Assembly (NCBI GenBank): GCA_964019165.1
Contig: OZ025273.1
Location: 9,857,279-9,921,278, forward strand
Source: Mastigias papua
Lineage: Eukaryota > Cnidaria > Scyphozoa > Rhizostomeae > Mastigiidae
Direction of reading: 5' to 3'
DNA: 64,000 bases
The notes beneath the pieces were generated by a model. The model ran no database searches. It saw only the letters and a program-made list of their open reading frames with translations, and was not told the DNA's origin. Both the position numbers and the translations under genes were made by a program. Each line of letters opens with the position of its first letter. Within the stretch, counting starts at the first letter, position 1. This document shows positions 47,101 to 62,100 of this stretch, one piece after another.

Positions 47101-50100
47101 GAACAAGGCAGCTGTGAGACGAGAAATAAATTTTTTAGTTTAAAATATGTGAGACGGATGTTGTTTGCATTTTCTTTCCAGTTTAATAAAAAATTTTCGT
47201 GCAAAAGAGATTGTTCAAGTTTACTTTTGAAACTCTGCCTGCCTGGGTTTCTTAAATGTTTCTTAATTTTTGCCTGATTTGAGCCTCATGTTTCTTATAA
47301 ACCTGTTTCTTATAAAAATGACGTGTAGTTTGATTATACGTGTTGTGAAGAGGAGCCACCTTGTATGAATCGGAATTGTTAACGTCAAAAACAGCTGGTA
47401 TAACAGAATAATAAACACTGTTCTGTTTGAACGACTGGGAATGATGAATAATTTGTGAGGCGCACAGCTAGGAATTTTGGGGGCTGGGTCTAATCGACGA
47501 AAAGGGAACACTAAACATGTTCTATAGAGAATTTTCCGTGTAATCACATTTTTCAGATTTAGAACAAACGAAATCGTACGGGAAGTTTCAGGGTTTCGTT
47601 ACTTTTATCCGTAACAAGATAGTAAGCAGGTCTGCTTTATAGCAATACACTAAACAGTTTCAAAATTCTACAAGAAAAAGGGCACTTTTACCGTTTTGAG
47701 GACAAGGGAAGGAATCTAGACCCACAGGACCCGCCAAGTGGTTGCGCGCCTGGTATACATAGACTCAGCCCTTGCCTTCTACAAAGTAAGATTGCAATCG
47801 GCTGGCATTTTTCTTCCTGTGATACATGCGATGTACGATGTGATGCAATCCTTGTCAGTGCTGGTGTGCCAAAAGGTGCTTGAGTAAAGAGTTGTGTAGG
47901 GAGAGAAGTTTTTTGGCAAATTTAAACAAGGCACCATGCTTATCGATATGCAAAGATTGTTTTGACAACCAACTTTTGCTGAAAGGCCAAAAAAACTACG
48001 GACAGCTTCTGTAAAAAGTTGGGAGGGTGCAGCACCCGCACACTCCTCACCCCTACTTCGATACGCTCCTACTTGGCAGGCCTATTTGTCAATCAAATCA
48101 CCCCCAGTGGCCGGTGGAAGTAGGGTTATGTTGGAAATCTGAGGGAAGTTATAATTTTTGTGGCACTTTTAAGACCAATAATTTTTCTGTACCTGATGGT
48201 GGCAACGCTGGGAAGCTAAAGGCGGCCAGGAAAGGAACTGACTTCTCTACGACAATATACCGACAGCCTAGGATGAGTGTCCTCTCTAGCAAAATCTCTG
48301 CCCAAAGTACAGAATCGCACATTGGAGTAGCCTTTAACTTTGCAGTTTCAGTATCTCCGTTGCATCGTTTTAGGCTGTTACTTTGTGGTATTTCCCAGTC
48401 AGCTTGCGAATCAAACAATATCTTCCAATCACATCTCCTATCCAAACAGTTTTACCAAGTGAAAGGACAACCAGGTTTAGGGTTACTGCACTTAGTGTCA
48501 CAGCTTTAACCAAAATCCTAAGTTATTTGCTGTTTCTGTCGTTAATTTGCCACAAAAGGTATTAGTTTTTATTGGTTATCGTCCATACAGTTCATAAATG
48601 CGATCCGTATCGTGAAAGTTCTATTCACGTTGCTGTGTAGCGGTCAGTTTACGGTCTAATTGAGTTACAGTCGCATTTAATTACTCACTCGATTAGTAAG
48701 CTTACGTTTCAATAAGAGAACAGTCCAATAGGAGCCCGAGAGTCAAACCATCATCGCGTTTAGTGCTCGTAACATATAGTCCTTTGTATGTAAATAGAAA
48801 TTTTGCTGTGGGTCTTTGTAATTACTGCTAGAAATATATACCGTTACTGTACAGGATATATGTCATTACTGTCAGGGATATATGTCAATACTGTTAGGGA
48901 TGTAAGGAATTACTGCTAAGAACAAGTGACATTAAATTAGGGATATACATCATTGTCTCAATTTGGTAGTTCGTACAGGAGGTCTCGTAGCTGTACTTTT
49001 AGTGTGCAGATAATATCCTTCCTACCACATTGTACTTTTCGGACACTTTTGAAGAACGGTAGAAAGCACTTCAATAGGACTTTTAGGAAGGGAATGGAAT
49101 TTCTTTTAATCTTTCAGATTCGTATAAAATTCTTTAGTTTTTCAAGGGGACACTCGACTTGAGAAGATTTGCCCGCCTCTTAGAGGCAAACCCTCAGAAT
49201 CTTTTGTGGGATCCGAAACAAATCAAAAACATAGCACAAATGTCTGCTTTAAAACCAACCTTTTCGAGGTCAGGACTAGATGTTTATAAAAATAATGCAC
49301 TTGCAATCTCCAATAAAAATCAAGAGCCATTCGTCATTCAGTTTGGCGGGAAAAAATGAAATCTTACCAAAATTGTGCAATCCCTTTCACGTGAGCAGGC
49401 CTAGCATTAATCGTGTTTCTACGGTCGAAGTAGGTGGAGCGCAATTACGGTGAAAGTTGAACAAAACTGTCTCAAATCAGAGAAGATAGCAGCATTGTTG
49501 AAAACAATATAAAAACTTCCAAAAGAGGTTTGCTGGTGCAATGGGAAATGTAGGCATGTGGTGAAAGATTTTGGAGCCCTTCGTCCTTTTGCATGCCTCA
49601 GTCTTTGCATGCTTGAGTTTTCTAGCATGACAAAACCACAGAGGCCTTTGACGGGAAAGGTAAAGCCTATTGTAGAAATAGCAGTTTCATTTGAAAAACT
49701 TGTAGCAGATATTGCTTATTGTAGTATTGATAAATTAATTCCTTTAAATTTACTACCTTACAAATTACGTATTTTATATTTATGGAAGAAGAAGATCTCT
49801 CATTACCCAGCGGAGGAAGAAGATCTCTCATTACCCAGCTGAATAGCCTAATCGAGGAGAGAGAGTGCCTCATGTTTAGTGATGATTTGTATAGTTCTTT
49901 GAAATAGGCCAAGAAAACATGCTTGTTATCGTTGGTGAAAAGAGGGCTTTGAACTTCTGACGGGAACTACTCTGATGTAGTTATTGATACTCGGAGGTGC
50001 ATGGGGTGGTTGCTCCCAGTACTTTTCAATAGCAATGATGCTAAAGGGTTTAGTTGAGAGCTTTGCCTTGAACTCCTTTGGTATGCCCCCCTCCCCACAA

Positions 50101-53100
50101 TGAACAGTAGATTGTCTGCCACTTGTTATATGCTGGAGTGAGTATGAGTGAACTTCGTTTGCTTTCACTCCAGCTGTTGTGGTCGCAAAGGACATTAATT
50201 TGTATTTGACATTTATATTGCATGAGCGTTCACTAAAACAATAAAATCGTGTTTTTTGAGTATGTCGTCAGCAGCGGTAGTGGGTGGAAGCGTGCATGGT
50301 GATCCCTTTGGGGGACAGGCTGAGGTTGTTTTACGGTTTGTTTTCGAGCACGGGGGATATAGATTGCAATCTCCATCTGCAAGAACGTTAAATTTTGGAC
50401 AATATTTCGAAAACCTATGCGAAACTATGCGTTATTACAATTGCACGAGTATTTCGAGTTGTCGTATTTCTATTTTTCAATGAAGGAACGTTCCCCTTCA
50501 CCAGCATATAACCAGTGGTTCTGATAGGCCTCACAGCTAGGGAGCATTGTCTTCAGGAACCTAGCTAAAGGCCTAGTTCTAAAAGTTCCTTATTTTCGGA
50601 CCACTTTTTATCAAATTCTAGTACTAAAAGTTCCTTAATAGTTCTTTCATTTTCACTGCACATAGAGTGCCACAAGAATGGCGCAGACACTAGAAAAGCA
50701 TTGAAATTCTGAATTTTACCCTTAACTCTGGCTAGAACTCAAGCTCAAAAGCACAGATGCGGCAGGATGTAAGTTTTATATATGCAAAAGCATAATTTCA
50801 ATCAAGAAGTATTATGCCTGTTCCATTGATATCATCCAATATAATGTAATCTTCACTTGGATCTGAGTGCAGCACTCGGAATTTGAAAATGAAAAGTTGC
50901 TTAGGGATTTTTCCTTTAGTAGTATAAGTTCCTTGAATATTTCGATCTTCTACATGTAGGTTCCTTATAAAGTGGTTCCTTATAAAGTGGTTCCTTATAA
51001 GAAAAGCGTGTACTACAAAGATATCCTACAGTTTTCTGTTACTTGTTGTCGAATTCGTCATTATTAAAGAACGTCGACAAATCTAAGTAAAGACAGCGAA
51101 AAGGATTGCTTGATTAGGTATTAGAATCAAGACTATTAGTCTTCAGAGGTATTAAATCTTAGGTACAGGCAGTGACGTGGAAATAATATTTTGTGGTACT
51201 TAGATCAACATAAGATGATAGGATAATCTTCACATCCAGTTATCTTCTCATTCATCTCTTTTCAGTGTTTGTTCTCCAGTTTTCTGATATTTGGATGAAC
51301 TATGGTTTACTGTAACTGAAACATTTTTTAGTGATTTCTGAAATCATTATTTCTAAGCAGAAGGTGAATATATATACTACAGTAAGTTGAAAGAAAGAGA
51401 TGCAGCGATCTTATTGGTGTAATCTGTTTGTTGTTTATTCTTTTGATGATATTCGCAATTCACTTGCAAAGCTAAGGCCTGGAGTGGGTGTTATTAATAT
51501 TTCAAATCATTAGAATTAAGAGATCAACTTTCGGATATCACGTAGTTGAAATTCAAAACTGTGTCTTATTTTTATCCTGTTTTACAACACAGTAGCATTA
51601 GAATTTCCGTAGTCCTTTTTGAAATTTGACTGCAAATTTATTGCCTTGAACATGGTGCAGGGACAAGAAGCGCTAACAGTTAAGACTGGATGCTAAAGAC
51701 ATTGCAGATTTCAGTGCAAATCTCTTTATGAAATATACTTGCTGCATGGATTACACACAATTTTATAGAATTTGGCTGCAATGATTGCAGCCGGGACCCT
51801 AATACTCGAATGCTTCCAATGATAAAAATATTGAAATTGAACTGATTGCCTGGCCTTCTACATATAGGGACCTTTACAAAGTGGTTCCTATCAAAAAGAC
51901 CTGTATAACATGATCTACTTGCAGCCATATAAATGTAAATTTAAGCGGTCTGAGGTATCGTCAATAACCAATAAATCAGATCAGCTGATCAGCTAGGGTT
52001 CCAGATGTATACGCACTAGATTTTTATGAAAGACTTTCTTTAGGCCTTGTTCCTTTGGATTAGAATCTGTTTCCCTTTCAGATGTAAACAAGAAATTAGC
52101 CACAATGCTCTTGTTATTCTGCACTTGTATACAGTGTTTAGAGTTGGCCATGAATACGTAATTCCTCGATCTGCGGATACCGATAAAACCATTTTTATGC
52201 TTAATTGAAGCGGGAGATTGTTTACGTATGTAGTTTAATCTTTTCCAGAGGCTTTTTCTACTACGTTTAGCTAACACAATCACTTCATCTGTTACTGAAA
52301 TTTTATCCGTATGTGTGTAGAAAGGGCCTTTGAATGAGCTTTGCCTGATCACTGATGATCCGTTACCGATAGGCTTTTATCTAATTGTCTGCACTGCACA
52401 TTTTAAAATTTATCCAAGAGCAGGCTCGTCGAAACCGGGGGCTGGGGGGCTTCAGCCTCCCAATATTTTGCAACTATTCGCTCTTTAAATTTTCGAGAAA
52501 ACATTGCAAGACCATACTATAAATTTGCAAAAATATTAACCAGTTCAGTTACCAGTTATCCCTTTCAATCATTTATTGCGTGTTCAAAGAACCAACGTAT
52601 ACTTGATCAGGAACGTTAAACAGCATGAGCGAAGAAAGTGAAATCTTGAAAACTTAATATGTTATGCGGAGATGCTGGGAGGGCATCAGGGTCTGACTTT
52701 TATGTTCCATCAACCTTAAAACACTTCATTGTCGATAGTATTGTTTGGTAATTTGATTATTTGGTAAGCGGATTTTTGGACAATTTTCGAACAGAGATTT
52801 GTGTAGCACACAGAGTTAATGTAGCACACAAAAGCACACAAGCATAGGTGATTGGAAAAGAGTGTTAAGAGGATCGTTAAATTTTGTTTTGGCAATGTTA
52901 ATGATTTCTTAAGTTGGTTGCTGGCGTGCATTGCACGGAGACAGCAGGAAAGTTTTGCTGTCAATGACTGCAAAGTATTCCGTTAGCTTTTTCAGCCACA
53001 GGTAATGTTAGTAGAGGACTGCAAATACATAGATTCCAGCCAATTTACAACTTCCATTTCAAAAATTGTCTTAATTCTGTAAATAGTAATTCATCCATTA

Positions 53101-56100
53101 AAAATGGCACTTTGTATAGCCAGGTTGCTTTCCAGCAATCTAAAGGGCGTGGTCGAACAAAAGTTCTCCTGGAGCCCAGTGCAGTTTGCTTTATTCACAG
53201 CCCCCCAATATCAATTTCGTTCCGTCGGGCCTGAAGAGCGTCCGTAAATTCTCGAATTAGCTAGCTGAGGGCTTATTATTTCTGACACTTGTGTGTGGGC
53301 TTATTTGAGTGTTGGGGGGGGGGGGCGCAGAAAATGTTTTGACAAATGCCGTTCAAAAAGCTCATTGTCAAAATTCATATTCTCCGTAATAGTAAAGAAC
53401 AGTCTATATTTAAGCACTAGCCTGTAAAGCAAAATTTTCCTCATCCTCTGTGTTGAGGGCTTATTGAAAGGGAGTTTATTCAAGGAGAGCTTATTAACAA
53501 TTGAAGCTCCAGGATGGGCCTTATTCGATAGGGGGTTGTCGATGGGGGGCGAGTCGATGATTTACAGTGTACTTCCTGCATGCCAGCTCCGAAATTTCTT
53601 CAGATGGCTGGTAGGTGTTACCTACTCTTACTCTTTTCCAGTATTCGCTCTGAATATTATATTTATCGGTTCTGGGCGCCCACTTTATGACTTAACTGTG
53701 TTCTGCAGACTGATTCCTTTATATGGGAATGAGAAGCTGATTTAAATTGTTCAGTTCACGCCTCAAGTTTTCGCCTCTCCCAGTAGTGTTGGTGATAAGT
53801 GGTACTATCTTAGTTTCAAAAGGAAGGCTTCTTTACTTGTAGATGGCAGGAAGATCCAAGATACGATACCATTGAAATTCACATTAGTCTTGGACATCAA
53901 AATGAGGAAAACTGTTGATGATTATTTGGTGAGTTTGACAAATTCGAAAAATCTGGTCATTATCGGGATACGAGTGGGATCGAAAGTTTCTGTTGATTAT
54001 AAGAGTACATCTGGGAAGCTAGAGACTATGAAGTTTGACCTCCACCCTGAGCCGAAATCTGGCGTAGAAATTGGTTTGAGTGTTGGAGAAGAAAATATAA
54101 CATTGTCGATTAATTGTTGGCAGAGAAGCGTGCGACGAAAACCGGATGACTTTCCAAAGGATGTAGAAACGAATGGTTTGATTTCTGTTTGGAAAAAGGA
54201 GCTAGGAGAGGTACGTAATGGCATTCTTTTATTAGTAGGCATATAGGAGATTTATTCTGTACAGTGATTACATAATGTTAATGCAGGGTAGGGTGGTACT
54301 GCTAAGGGAGACGGGGGAATGACCAAAATGTAATAGAAGTAGACAAATTTTAGAAATCACTAAGTGGTAAGGGGGATGGGAGAAATCGCTAAGTATTTCT
54401 GGGAAAATGAGATTTGGTTCCATTTCCACCCCTACCCCCGTTAATAACACTCATTGTTTTTTGCAAGAAGCAAAGTGATTATAGATCAGTTCTCAATTTT
54501 GCTTGAAATATGTGAAATGTCAATTCTCACCAATTGATTATGAGCTGCTTAGTAGTACTGTCAATTACTCGCAGAGACATGTGACATTCGTGCTCGTACC
54601 AGACTCCTGGTACCAGATTCCTGGTACCAGACTCTTTAACTATACGCATAATCTCCGAGTTTTGCTTGAGTTTGTGGAGCATGGGTTCCTGCTTCAGCGG
54701 TATGACGGCGAAAGAACGAAAGAACTTGAATACTTAGCTGCAAGAACCCAATCATGGTCACGGCACCAATCTGTGGAGAACATCGAAGAGAGACGACAAC
54801 TGATTCTCAAAATATATACATAACGACTAGAATAACTGTACAAGGAATGCTAATGAAATTGTTGATAGTAGGTTCTGTGTGAACGTGTGATTAGCATAAA
54901 CTAAACAAAAATTCGGAAATGATGCGTGTAGTTAAGAGTCTGGTACTAGGAGTCTGGAGCACCGGCAATTTCTAATGGATATCTTGATTTGCACCAATAG
55001 AATTTGACCGAATCTAGGCACAGTGACATGGTGCATCTAAAAATCGATAAGGGTCAGCATTGAAATGGGGACAGACAGATTTGTCTTCCACAATGTTTTC
55101 GACAATATTTTCAACAGTGTTGTCGAGCGTATTTACCCACTTAGGCGGGCAATAGTCTGCCTGTAAGTTCTTGCTATCACCTGGAAAATCCCTTATTAAC
55201 GGCTTGCCTATGGAGACACAGTAGATTCTGTGTTGTTCGACGAATTCACCTTCCAAAATGTCATAATTCTCCAGCTTTTGATTTGATTTTCAGTTGCAGT
55301 TTCGTAGTTTTGAGTTCACACCTGACGCAGATTACCACAAGAAATATTGTATACGACAAATAAGGTCATCAATACCTGTAGAGTCACTGCGAAGCAGAGG
55401 ACAGAGTGTTCAGAGGATGCCATTTTCAAGATCCTTGGCAGAACAAGTAAGGACAAAAACCTTTCTTACCGTTTTGAGGTCCACGTTGCAGACGCGGTTA
55501 AACTTGCAATAGACCCTGGCAATGCCGCGGCAGAAATTTTTATTTCCCAACTGACATGCAAGATTTTTGTTGGTAATGAATACACACAGTTTTTCCAGTG
55601 GATCATAGAAACTTTGCTGGGTATTTCCCCCTAGGTCCTTAAATTCCCTTCTAGTTTTCTTATGATTCCCCAATAGCCAGTGCTCCTTTGGTTGAAATTA
55701 TTTTGAAAATTAATTTTGAACTGTCTCCTTGTACTGCTCATTTGTAAAATTTCCTGTGATTCCCTATGTCTCATTACTATCAATCAATGCCTGTTTGATA
55801 TTTTTACAATAAAGTTCCCGCACTGTCCTTGTTGGGATGCCCCTGCACATCAATTCCCCACCTGTGAAAGTTCCTTGAAGGATCACTGGGCGTTTTCTGT
55901 AGTTTGAAGCTGGTTTCTTGTGCAAACAAATTCAAGCTAAAGCAGGCTGTATACCAACCTTCTTACAAGCACCGGCCAATACTCAGTCAAAGGTTTTGCT
56001 TCCCACAGCCAGAAAATTATACCATCAGTACATAGAACCAGGTCCTGTCATTGACGAGCAGTATTCGATAATAGCATTTAATTCGACAACGTTTACCTGC

Positions 56101-59100
56101 TGGATGTAAAATCCGGCATGTTAGTTGAAAAACAGGTAGAATATTCTCCGAATCTTTTGCACAAATACATTTGGTACATTTGCTATGAGCTATGAATTTC
56201 ACAATAGTATCATATTGAATAAAACTGCAAATATAGATCAATAGATATGGCTCATAATAATCATCCATGCTTATCATATGCATCATCTTTCATCACATTC
56301 TGTCTTTCACTTTCATTCTATTTCACCTTTCTCTCATATTATTCTGTTATTCCCCTCCCTCTTTCCCTCCCTCCCTCCCTCCCTCCCTCCCCTTTCCTCT
56401 TCCTCTTCCTCCCTCCCATTTCCTCCCCTCCTGTTCCTGCCCTTTATATTTCCTTCCTTCCTTATCCATATTGTTGTTCTATTTACTTTGTAATACAATG
56501 TTATTATTCTGTTTCTCATCTTCTTTATGTATCACCCCTTGTTATTTGAACATAACTTTTTGTTGTCCAGCTATTTTTGGAGATGTGCAAACATTGTGCT
56601 TTTTCGGAGATGAGTTGTCTTGGCTTGTTTTAGACCACCCTGTCTTGTCGTTTGTTTGCTGTACTGTACTTATTCTATTAATCAAGTTGTTATTTGATAT
56701 TATATGCCAATTCTCGGAAGCTCAACTTCAAAATTGTTCATTAGCTTGTAGCAACTGAAGTCACTGGGGATTTCTGAATTACGTTTGCAAAGTCAACCAA
56801 GCTGCGTGGTCAGCTCCATCTTTGAATATGTACAAAGCCACAGTGTTTAGGATAAATAAGATTTTACTTATTGCCATCCGTTTCATGGTCGGCGTATTAA
56901 GGAACACGGTTATAAATCAGCCGCAAAGTTGTCTGGTACCGAATTATTCCTATCACCGAATGTCATCATTTGTTATTGATTCTGTCTTTTCAACTACTAA
57001 TCTTGCCTATCCCTTGCTTTTGTGACTTTCTTTGCCAGCTTTGAGGGTGGAATTGTTTGAGTGTTTCAGAACACTTGTGCCATTTGCATACTCAACAGAC
57101 TGGTATTAATCGTTAGCACATTTTTTCATTGCCAAGAAGTACTTGCGACCAGTGTGAGATTTGTCTCTGAAAATAAAATGCATTGTACTTGGTCCGAGTA
57201 CCATAGGTGACTTCTCGTTTCTTTTATAATGAACCAATTGACAAGGGATATGAATGTAGAAGGCTCCAAATATAGGGAACTTGTACTACTAAAGACAAAC
57301 TCGTTAAAATAACTTTTCAATTTCAAGAATGTTGATCACTGCAAAGAAGCTATAGTTGGGAGACCAGTTCCATCTAACTTGATGAAATTCGTGGTTTGTA
57401 TTGAAGCTAGCAATGCTTATAGCATCTTCCTGTAGCACTTAGAACGTACAATATTTATGCAGTACTAATGTGCAGTTAAATATTAAGCAACTATTAAAGA
57501 GGTTTTAGTACTATAATGAGACAAGAAGAAGCCAGAAATAAGGAATTTAAGAGCTAGGCCTTGTGCTGGGTTCCTAATAAAAAATAATATGTGCTCATTC
57601 CTCATTGGTTGACCAGTCTAAGGAAGGAATCATCTCTTTCTGTCTGTCTGCATAAAGTCGTATTTCAAGTCTGTATACAGTATTCCAGACTTTTATATGA
57701 AAGATGACCTTTCCCAATAATTTGAAAAATCATTGTCGTGTATGTTTAGGTGCATTCTGAATTTCAATTAGATGTCCAAATCACATTTTATTTCAGCATT
57801 AGGCAGCTGTTCTCTCTCGGTAGTAATTTTTCCTAGGATGTTCTCGAGGGTTTTTTATTCTATCTACCAGTCTCTGAGTATTGCATTCTACCTGCCGAGC
57901 TTCAGATCGGCACAAAATTCTGAAGTTACTCAACAACAAAAAAAACTGCAATAACAACAACTTTTTGCGTAGACTACACTTCTTTCTCTTTTCACACAGC
58001 ACAGCAACATTCTAGTGCATAGGAATAGCTTCTTTGTCTTCTTCATGAGGCAGAGCCTTTGACTTTTTCATGAATGATTGGGACAGTAACCGGTGCAAAT
58101 GGCTGTCGATCTTGTCAAGGGAAAGAAGGCCTAGGACTATTTGATCATGTTTTGCGGTTATTTGTGAGGGAGAGCCCGGAAATTATCCAATGTATTTTAT
58201 GCCAAAGTATACTAAAATATATATTTTGTGCAGGACTATCTAACTGGTTACTGGTAACAGAATTATTGTTTGAGAGATCCTTTGTTGTTGATCATGTTTT
58301 TATTTACCCGACTTTTTGCTTTGTTTGTTTAGCGAGCACAGAACACATTTGCAGCTTCAGAGGTCGTCAAGAATGGATCGACAATTTCGCGAATAATTGT
58401 GAGTTTCTATCGCGATTTGTCATATACTCTGTAATTGTCATGTGACATGCTGTAAAATGTATATGTCCAAATACTTAATTCGGATTTCGCATTTCTGATT
58501 TCGCATGCAAACTCATTGTTTTGGATTGCGCATCTCTGACTCTGCGTGCAAACTTGTTCCCAGGCCATATACGAACGTTTTTGCGAAGTCCGAGCGCTTG
58601 TGTGTGGACTGGGGACATTAAATTTGCGCGCAAAAATTCGAAATCCGAACTTAAATGGAAATGGACAGTTAGATAGTTTGACACACAGTTCCCAGGTCAA
58701 GCTTTGTTAATATTGAACACTGTAATTGAAACATTGAACTTCATAATTGGATTGTTGGCTGACTAGCAACTTTGTTCAAGTCTTAGTCAAAGTAGACACC
58801 TCTTCGGGGTCATGCGTAAAGTACGTACGCTCAAAATCATCACAGTTTTGACCAACTCACCCACCCTGTACGCGCGAGTACGCTTTTGACTTATCCCACC
58901 CATCCACCCACCTCTGTACGAACGTACGTACAGTTTGTTTGATATTTCTTGAAAAATGCTGCCCATTTTAGCAGCGATTTGTCACAAAATGAGGAAAACA
59001 TGCATTAAGTTCCCACTTTTTAAGTGATTGCAACGTACATACTCTTTGATCTATACCATCCCATCCAGCCAGTATGTGTGAGTACTCTTTTGACTTTGCC

Positions 59101-62100
59101 CACCCACCGACCCTCAAACGGTACTTACTTTCAGGACTGTCCCTTCGCTGTAAAGCTGATTACCGAGATTCTTAGGAAGATTCCATAGTGATGATAAAGC
59201 TTAGATTATCCCCTTATCTTTTGATTTTTTATCAATGCGCGTCCCACATATATTAATGGTTACCATTAATTCTATAGCTGTCATTATACAAAAATGTTTT
59301 TGTCATCTCATTTGTTTATGTTTTTGTACATTGCATCATTGACCGTCCATGCGCTATCTTGATGGCTCTCTATGTATTAAACCCACCATTTATTCAAGTA
59401 TTGTATGCACTGCCGTTCAAAGTGTGTTGGGACACTTCAATAAAAGAACTTTGCCGTCGACCTTGATATATTTAGCAACGGAGAGTTGCTCCGATATGAG
59501 AAGTTTTACCTTTAAGTAAGTGTTTCCCAAGCATTGTCAAAGTGTTAGTGTTAGTGTATATATCTAACCATTAATGGAGCGTCTCTCTTTTGATCAATTA
59601 GGGACCACCTGGCCTTCCTGGGCCTAAGGGAGAAAGAGGACCAGAAGGTCCAAGGGTAAGAATTTCTATTATATGCCATTACGGCATCAGAAACCAATCA
59701 AGATTGATAACGACGATTGTCACTTAAGTTTTTTTGTCACTTTTAAATATTTCCACTCATCTTATTTAGAGTGAGTCCTTTTTGTAGACTAAGAGGCCTA
59801 CATATGAATTCAATCTTAGATGGTACACTCCGTGTCTCTTAATCCTCAGGATCTTCATTTTGTTTGGTACTCTGAATTGTACTTGAATTCTCACAGTTGA
59901 TCGCTACATTTAGCTGTCTGGAAGTAATGCAGCATCTCATTAAGAATAGATCTGCGTGGAACCTCTCATGACTTCATACAAAAATAATATTATACGATAA
60001 AATGGAAATAGCGATTGAGTAAAGATATAGTATTATTATGGTGTGATTTGATAATGATATCAGATAATGATTTAATATAACATGGTAGAATATAGTACTC
60101 AGAGTAAATAATAAATTTCATCCAGCATTTTTGATTGACACCATCTAATACTGTTAGTAGAATTTTCAATGTAAGTTTGTCAGCAACGAAAAGAGTTTTA
60201 AGTCAAAAGAGAAGACGGGCTTTTGTTTCATCCCTATTACTAATTAAAGACGCCCATGTCGCATTTTCATGTTGTTGTGTTGAAGAGTGGGAAAAATACG
60301 CAAAAAACTTTTATAATTTTCTTTCCTTAGGGCTACAAAGGAGAACCTGGACCTTTAGGGGATCCTGGAGATGCAGGAAGTCTGGTGAGTTAGATAGGTT
60401 TGAATTATCGAAAGACGATCATGGATTCTATTCCAGGGTTTCTCAATAGCGAATTGGCAGTTACAGTACTTTTTCTATTTGTGTTGTGTTTTTACCCCCT
60501 CTTCTCCTTTTCCCTCATTTTCTCCCTAAATGTTGCCTCTAATTTCATGACTTGTTTCTTTTTCTGATGTTTGAATCTTTACAGTTTGCTATCCTAAAGG
60601 TATAAGTAGAAAATAGACCATGAAAGTTGGATTCAAAAGCCATTGCATACTTCCATATCTCATTTCTGATATGTCATCAGAATCTAGGAATAATATTTTA
60701 TCCCTTTTTTACCTCCATATTGGTATCTATGATATCTAGGGTATATTTTTAGGACATGAGTGATTTGTATTCTCTTTTTAGGGCCCAAGAGGCCCCATAG
60801 GGCCACAAGGGCCACCTGGATTACAAGGAAGGCCGGTGAGTTCCTTATAATCTCAATTGTTTCTAGTGGGTCAAATTTCATAATCCAGGTCTTTCACATT
60901 AGACATGGTAAAGTAGATGTAAGATGAAACATCCTTCGCATTGCGACATCACAGCTTTTTCGTCAGACCATGGTCTTCTTATGAATTGAATACTAAATGC
61001 TATATTCCATTTTCTTTCTTTTGTTTAGGGACCAAGAGGTCTTAATGGTTTTCCTGGGAGACCAGGAAAGAAAGGCGAGAGGGTAGGTATGTCGTTTTGT
61101 TTACTTCTAAACCAAATTTCACGTGAAAATCTCTCTTGACAACTTAATGTGTATTCACTGTATTTATATCAGATTTACATCTCTAACTCAGCTTCCTACT
61201 GTCAAGGGGGACTGAGAAGGCTGTAGCTGTGGTGTTGCTGAGTTCCTAGTTGATTAGATACTATCAGATGCTACTCTTTGCTCCTGGTAAAGTTGTGTTT
61301 AGGTTGCTCTGTGTCCTGGACTTAGAAATGCAGTTCATGAGCTGACCTAGACTTTTATCTTGAGGTGTCGTAACAATGTGGAAAGAAATCTTAGAATGTC
61401 TGTGTGTCCGAAATAGCCTTTAGGAAGCAGTCATTAAGTACCAGGGGAGGAGGATGGAGATAAATTCTAGAAAACAGCTGTAAAAAGTTTTTTACCCTGT
61501 GATATATGCAAAGATAATTTGGAGCCCCGGTCTGATGATATAATGCATTTTGATACCTTAGCTGTGCAAATAGGGTTGAATGCAGATGATAGATTTATCA
61601 TATACCTCAGTAACAGTTAAATATTTCCCCAGGTACTTGGTACTCAACCACTTCTATTTTTTCCTGAAATTTTCTTTCGTACCCCACCTGTGGAGTTGTT
61701 ATAAAGTGTCATAGCCCAGTACCCACATACATCAGATTTTCAGAACCCAGCTCAATTCCCTGCACCCTGGGTCTCCCCGATACTTAATGACTGCTCCCTA
61801 GTTTGCAGTATTTGAAGAAACAATTCTATTGGAAGGTTTATGTCATTACGTTAGAAGGCTAGCTAGGGATCAACTTTAGGTAGGAAATTTATTGAGAATA
61901 CTTCCCTTCTTTGAGAGTTGTGTGTCCTATGTTGTCTTTCTTTCTATAAACCCTTTGCTTTCTCTGTTTAGTACATCCTTTACTATAGGTTATTAATTGC
62001 GTTATTTGGTATTTTACACTAAAGTTAATTATCTACTTTTTTGGTTTTATCTGCGTTTTTTTGGATAGAAATTTTTTTGTGTTGAAGGGACGACCAGGCC

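Noticed and set aside
46849..47277. 142-codon frame beginning MPGPVGTAP
   Set aside because: Its start looks faintly collagen-like (PGPVGTAP), but the rest is a TIR element. The Gly spacing is not maintained and the location is upstream of TSPN.
48027..48509. 160-codon plus frame and 98-codon minus frame
   Set aside because: Both strands are open with no domain I recognise, no splice consistency with the collagen, and a repeat-like start (gggagggtgcagcaccc). Could be an unknown element fragment; not called.
56247..56758. Overlapping Pro/Ser/Leu-rich frames
   Set aside because: They run through the (CCCT)n tract and show no coding signature outside it.
58074..58445. 123-codon frame including a CRSCQG segment
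   Set aside because: Only the sub-segment 58333-58398, read in another frame, has good splice sites. The long frame itself lacks a donor after the Cys-rich start.
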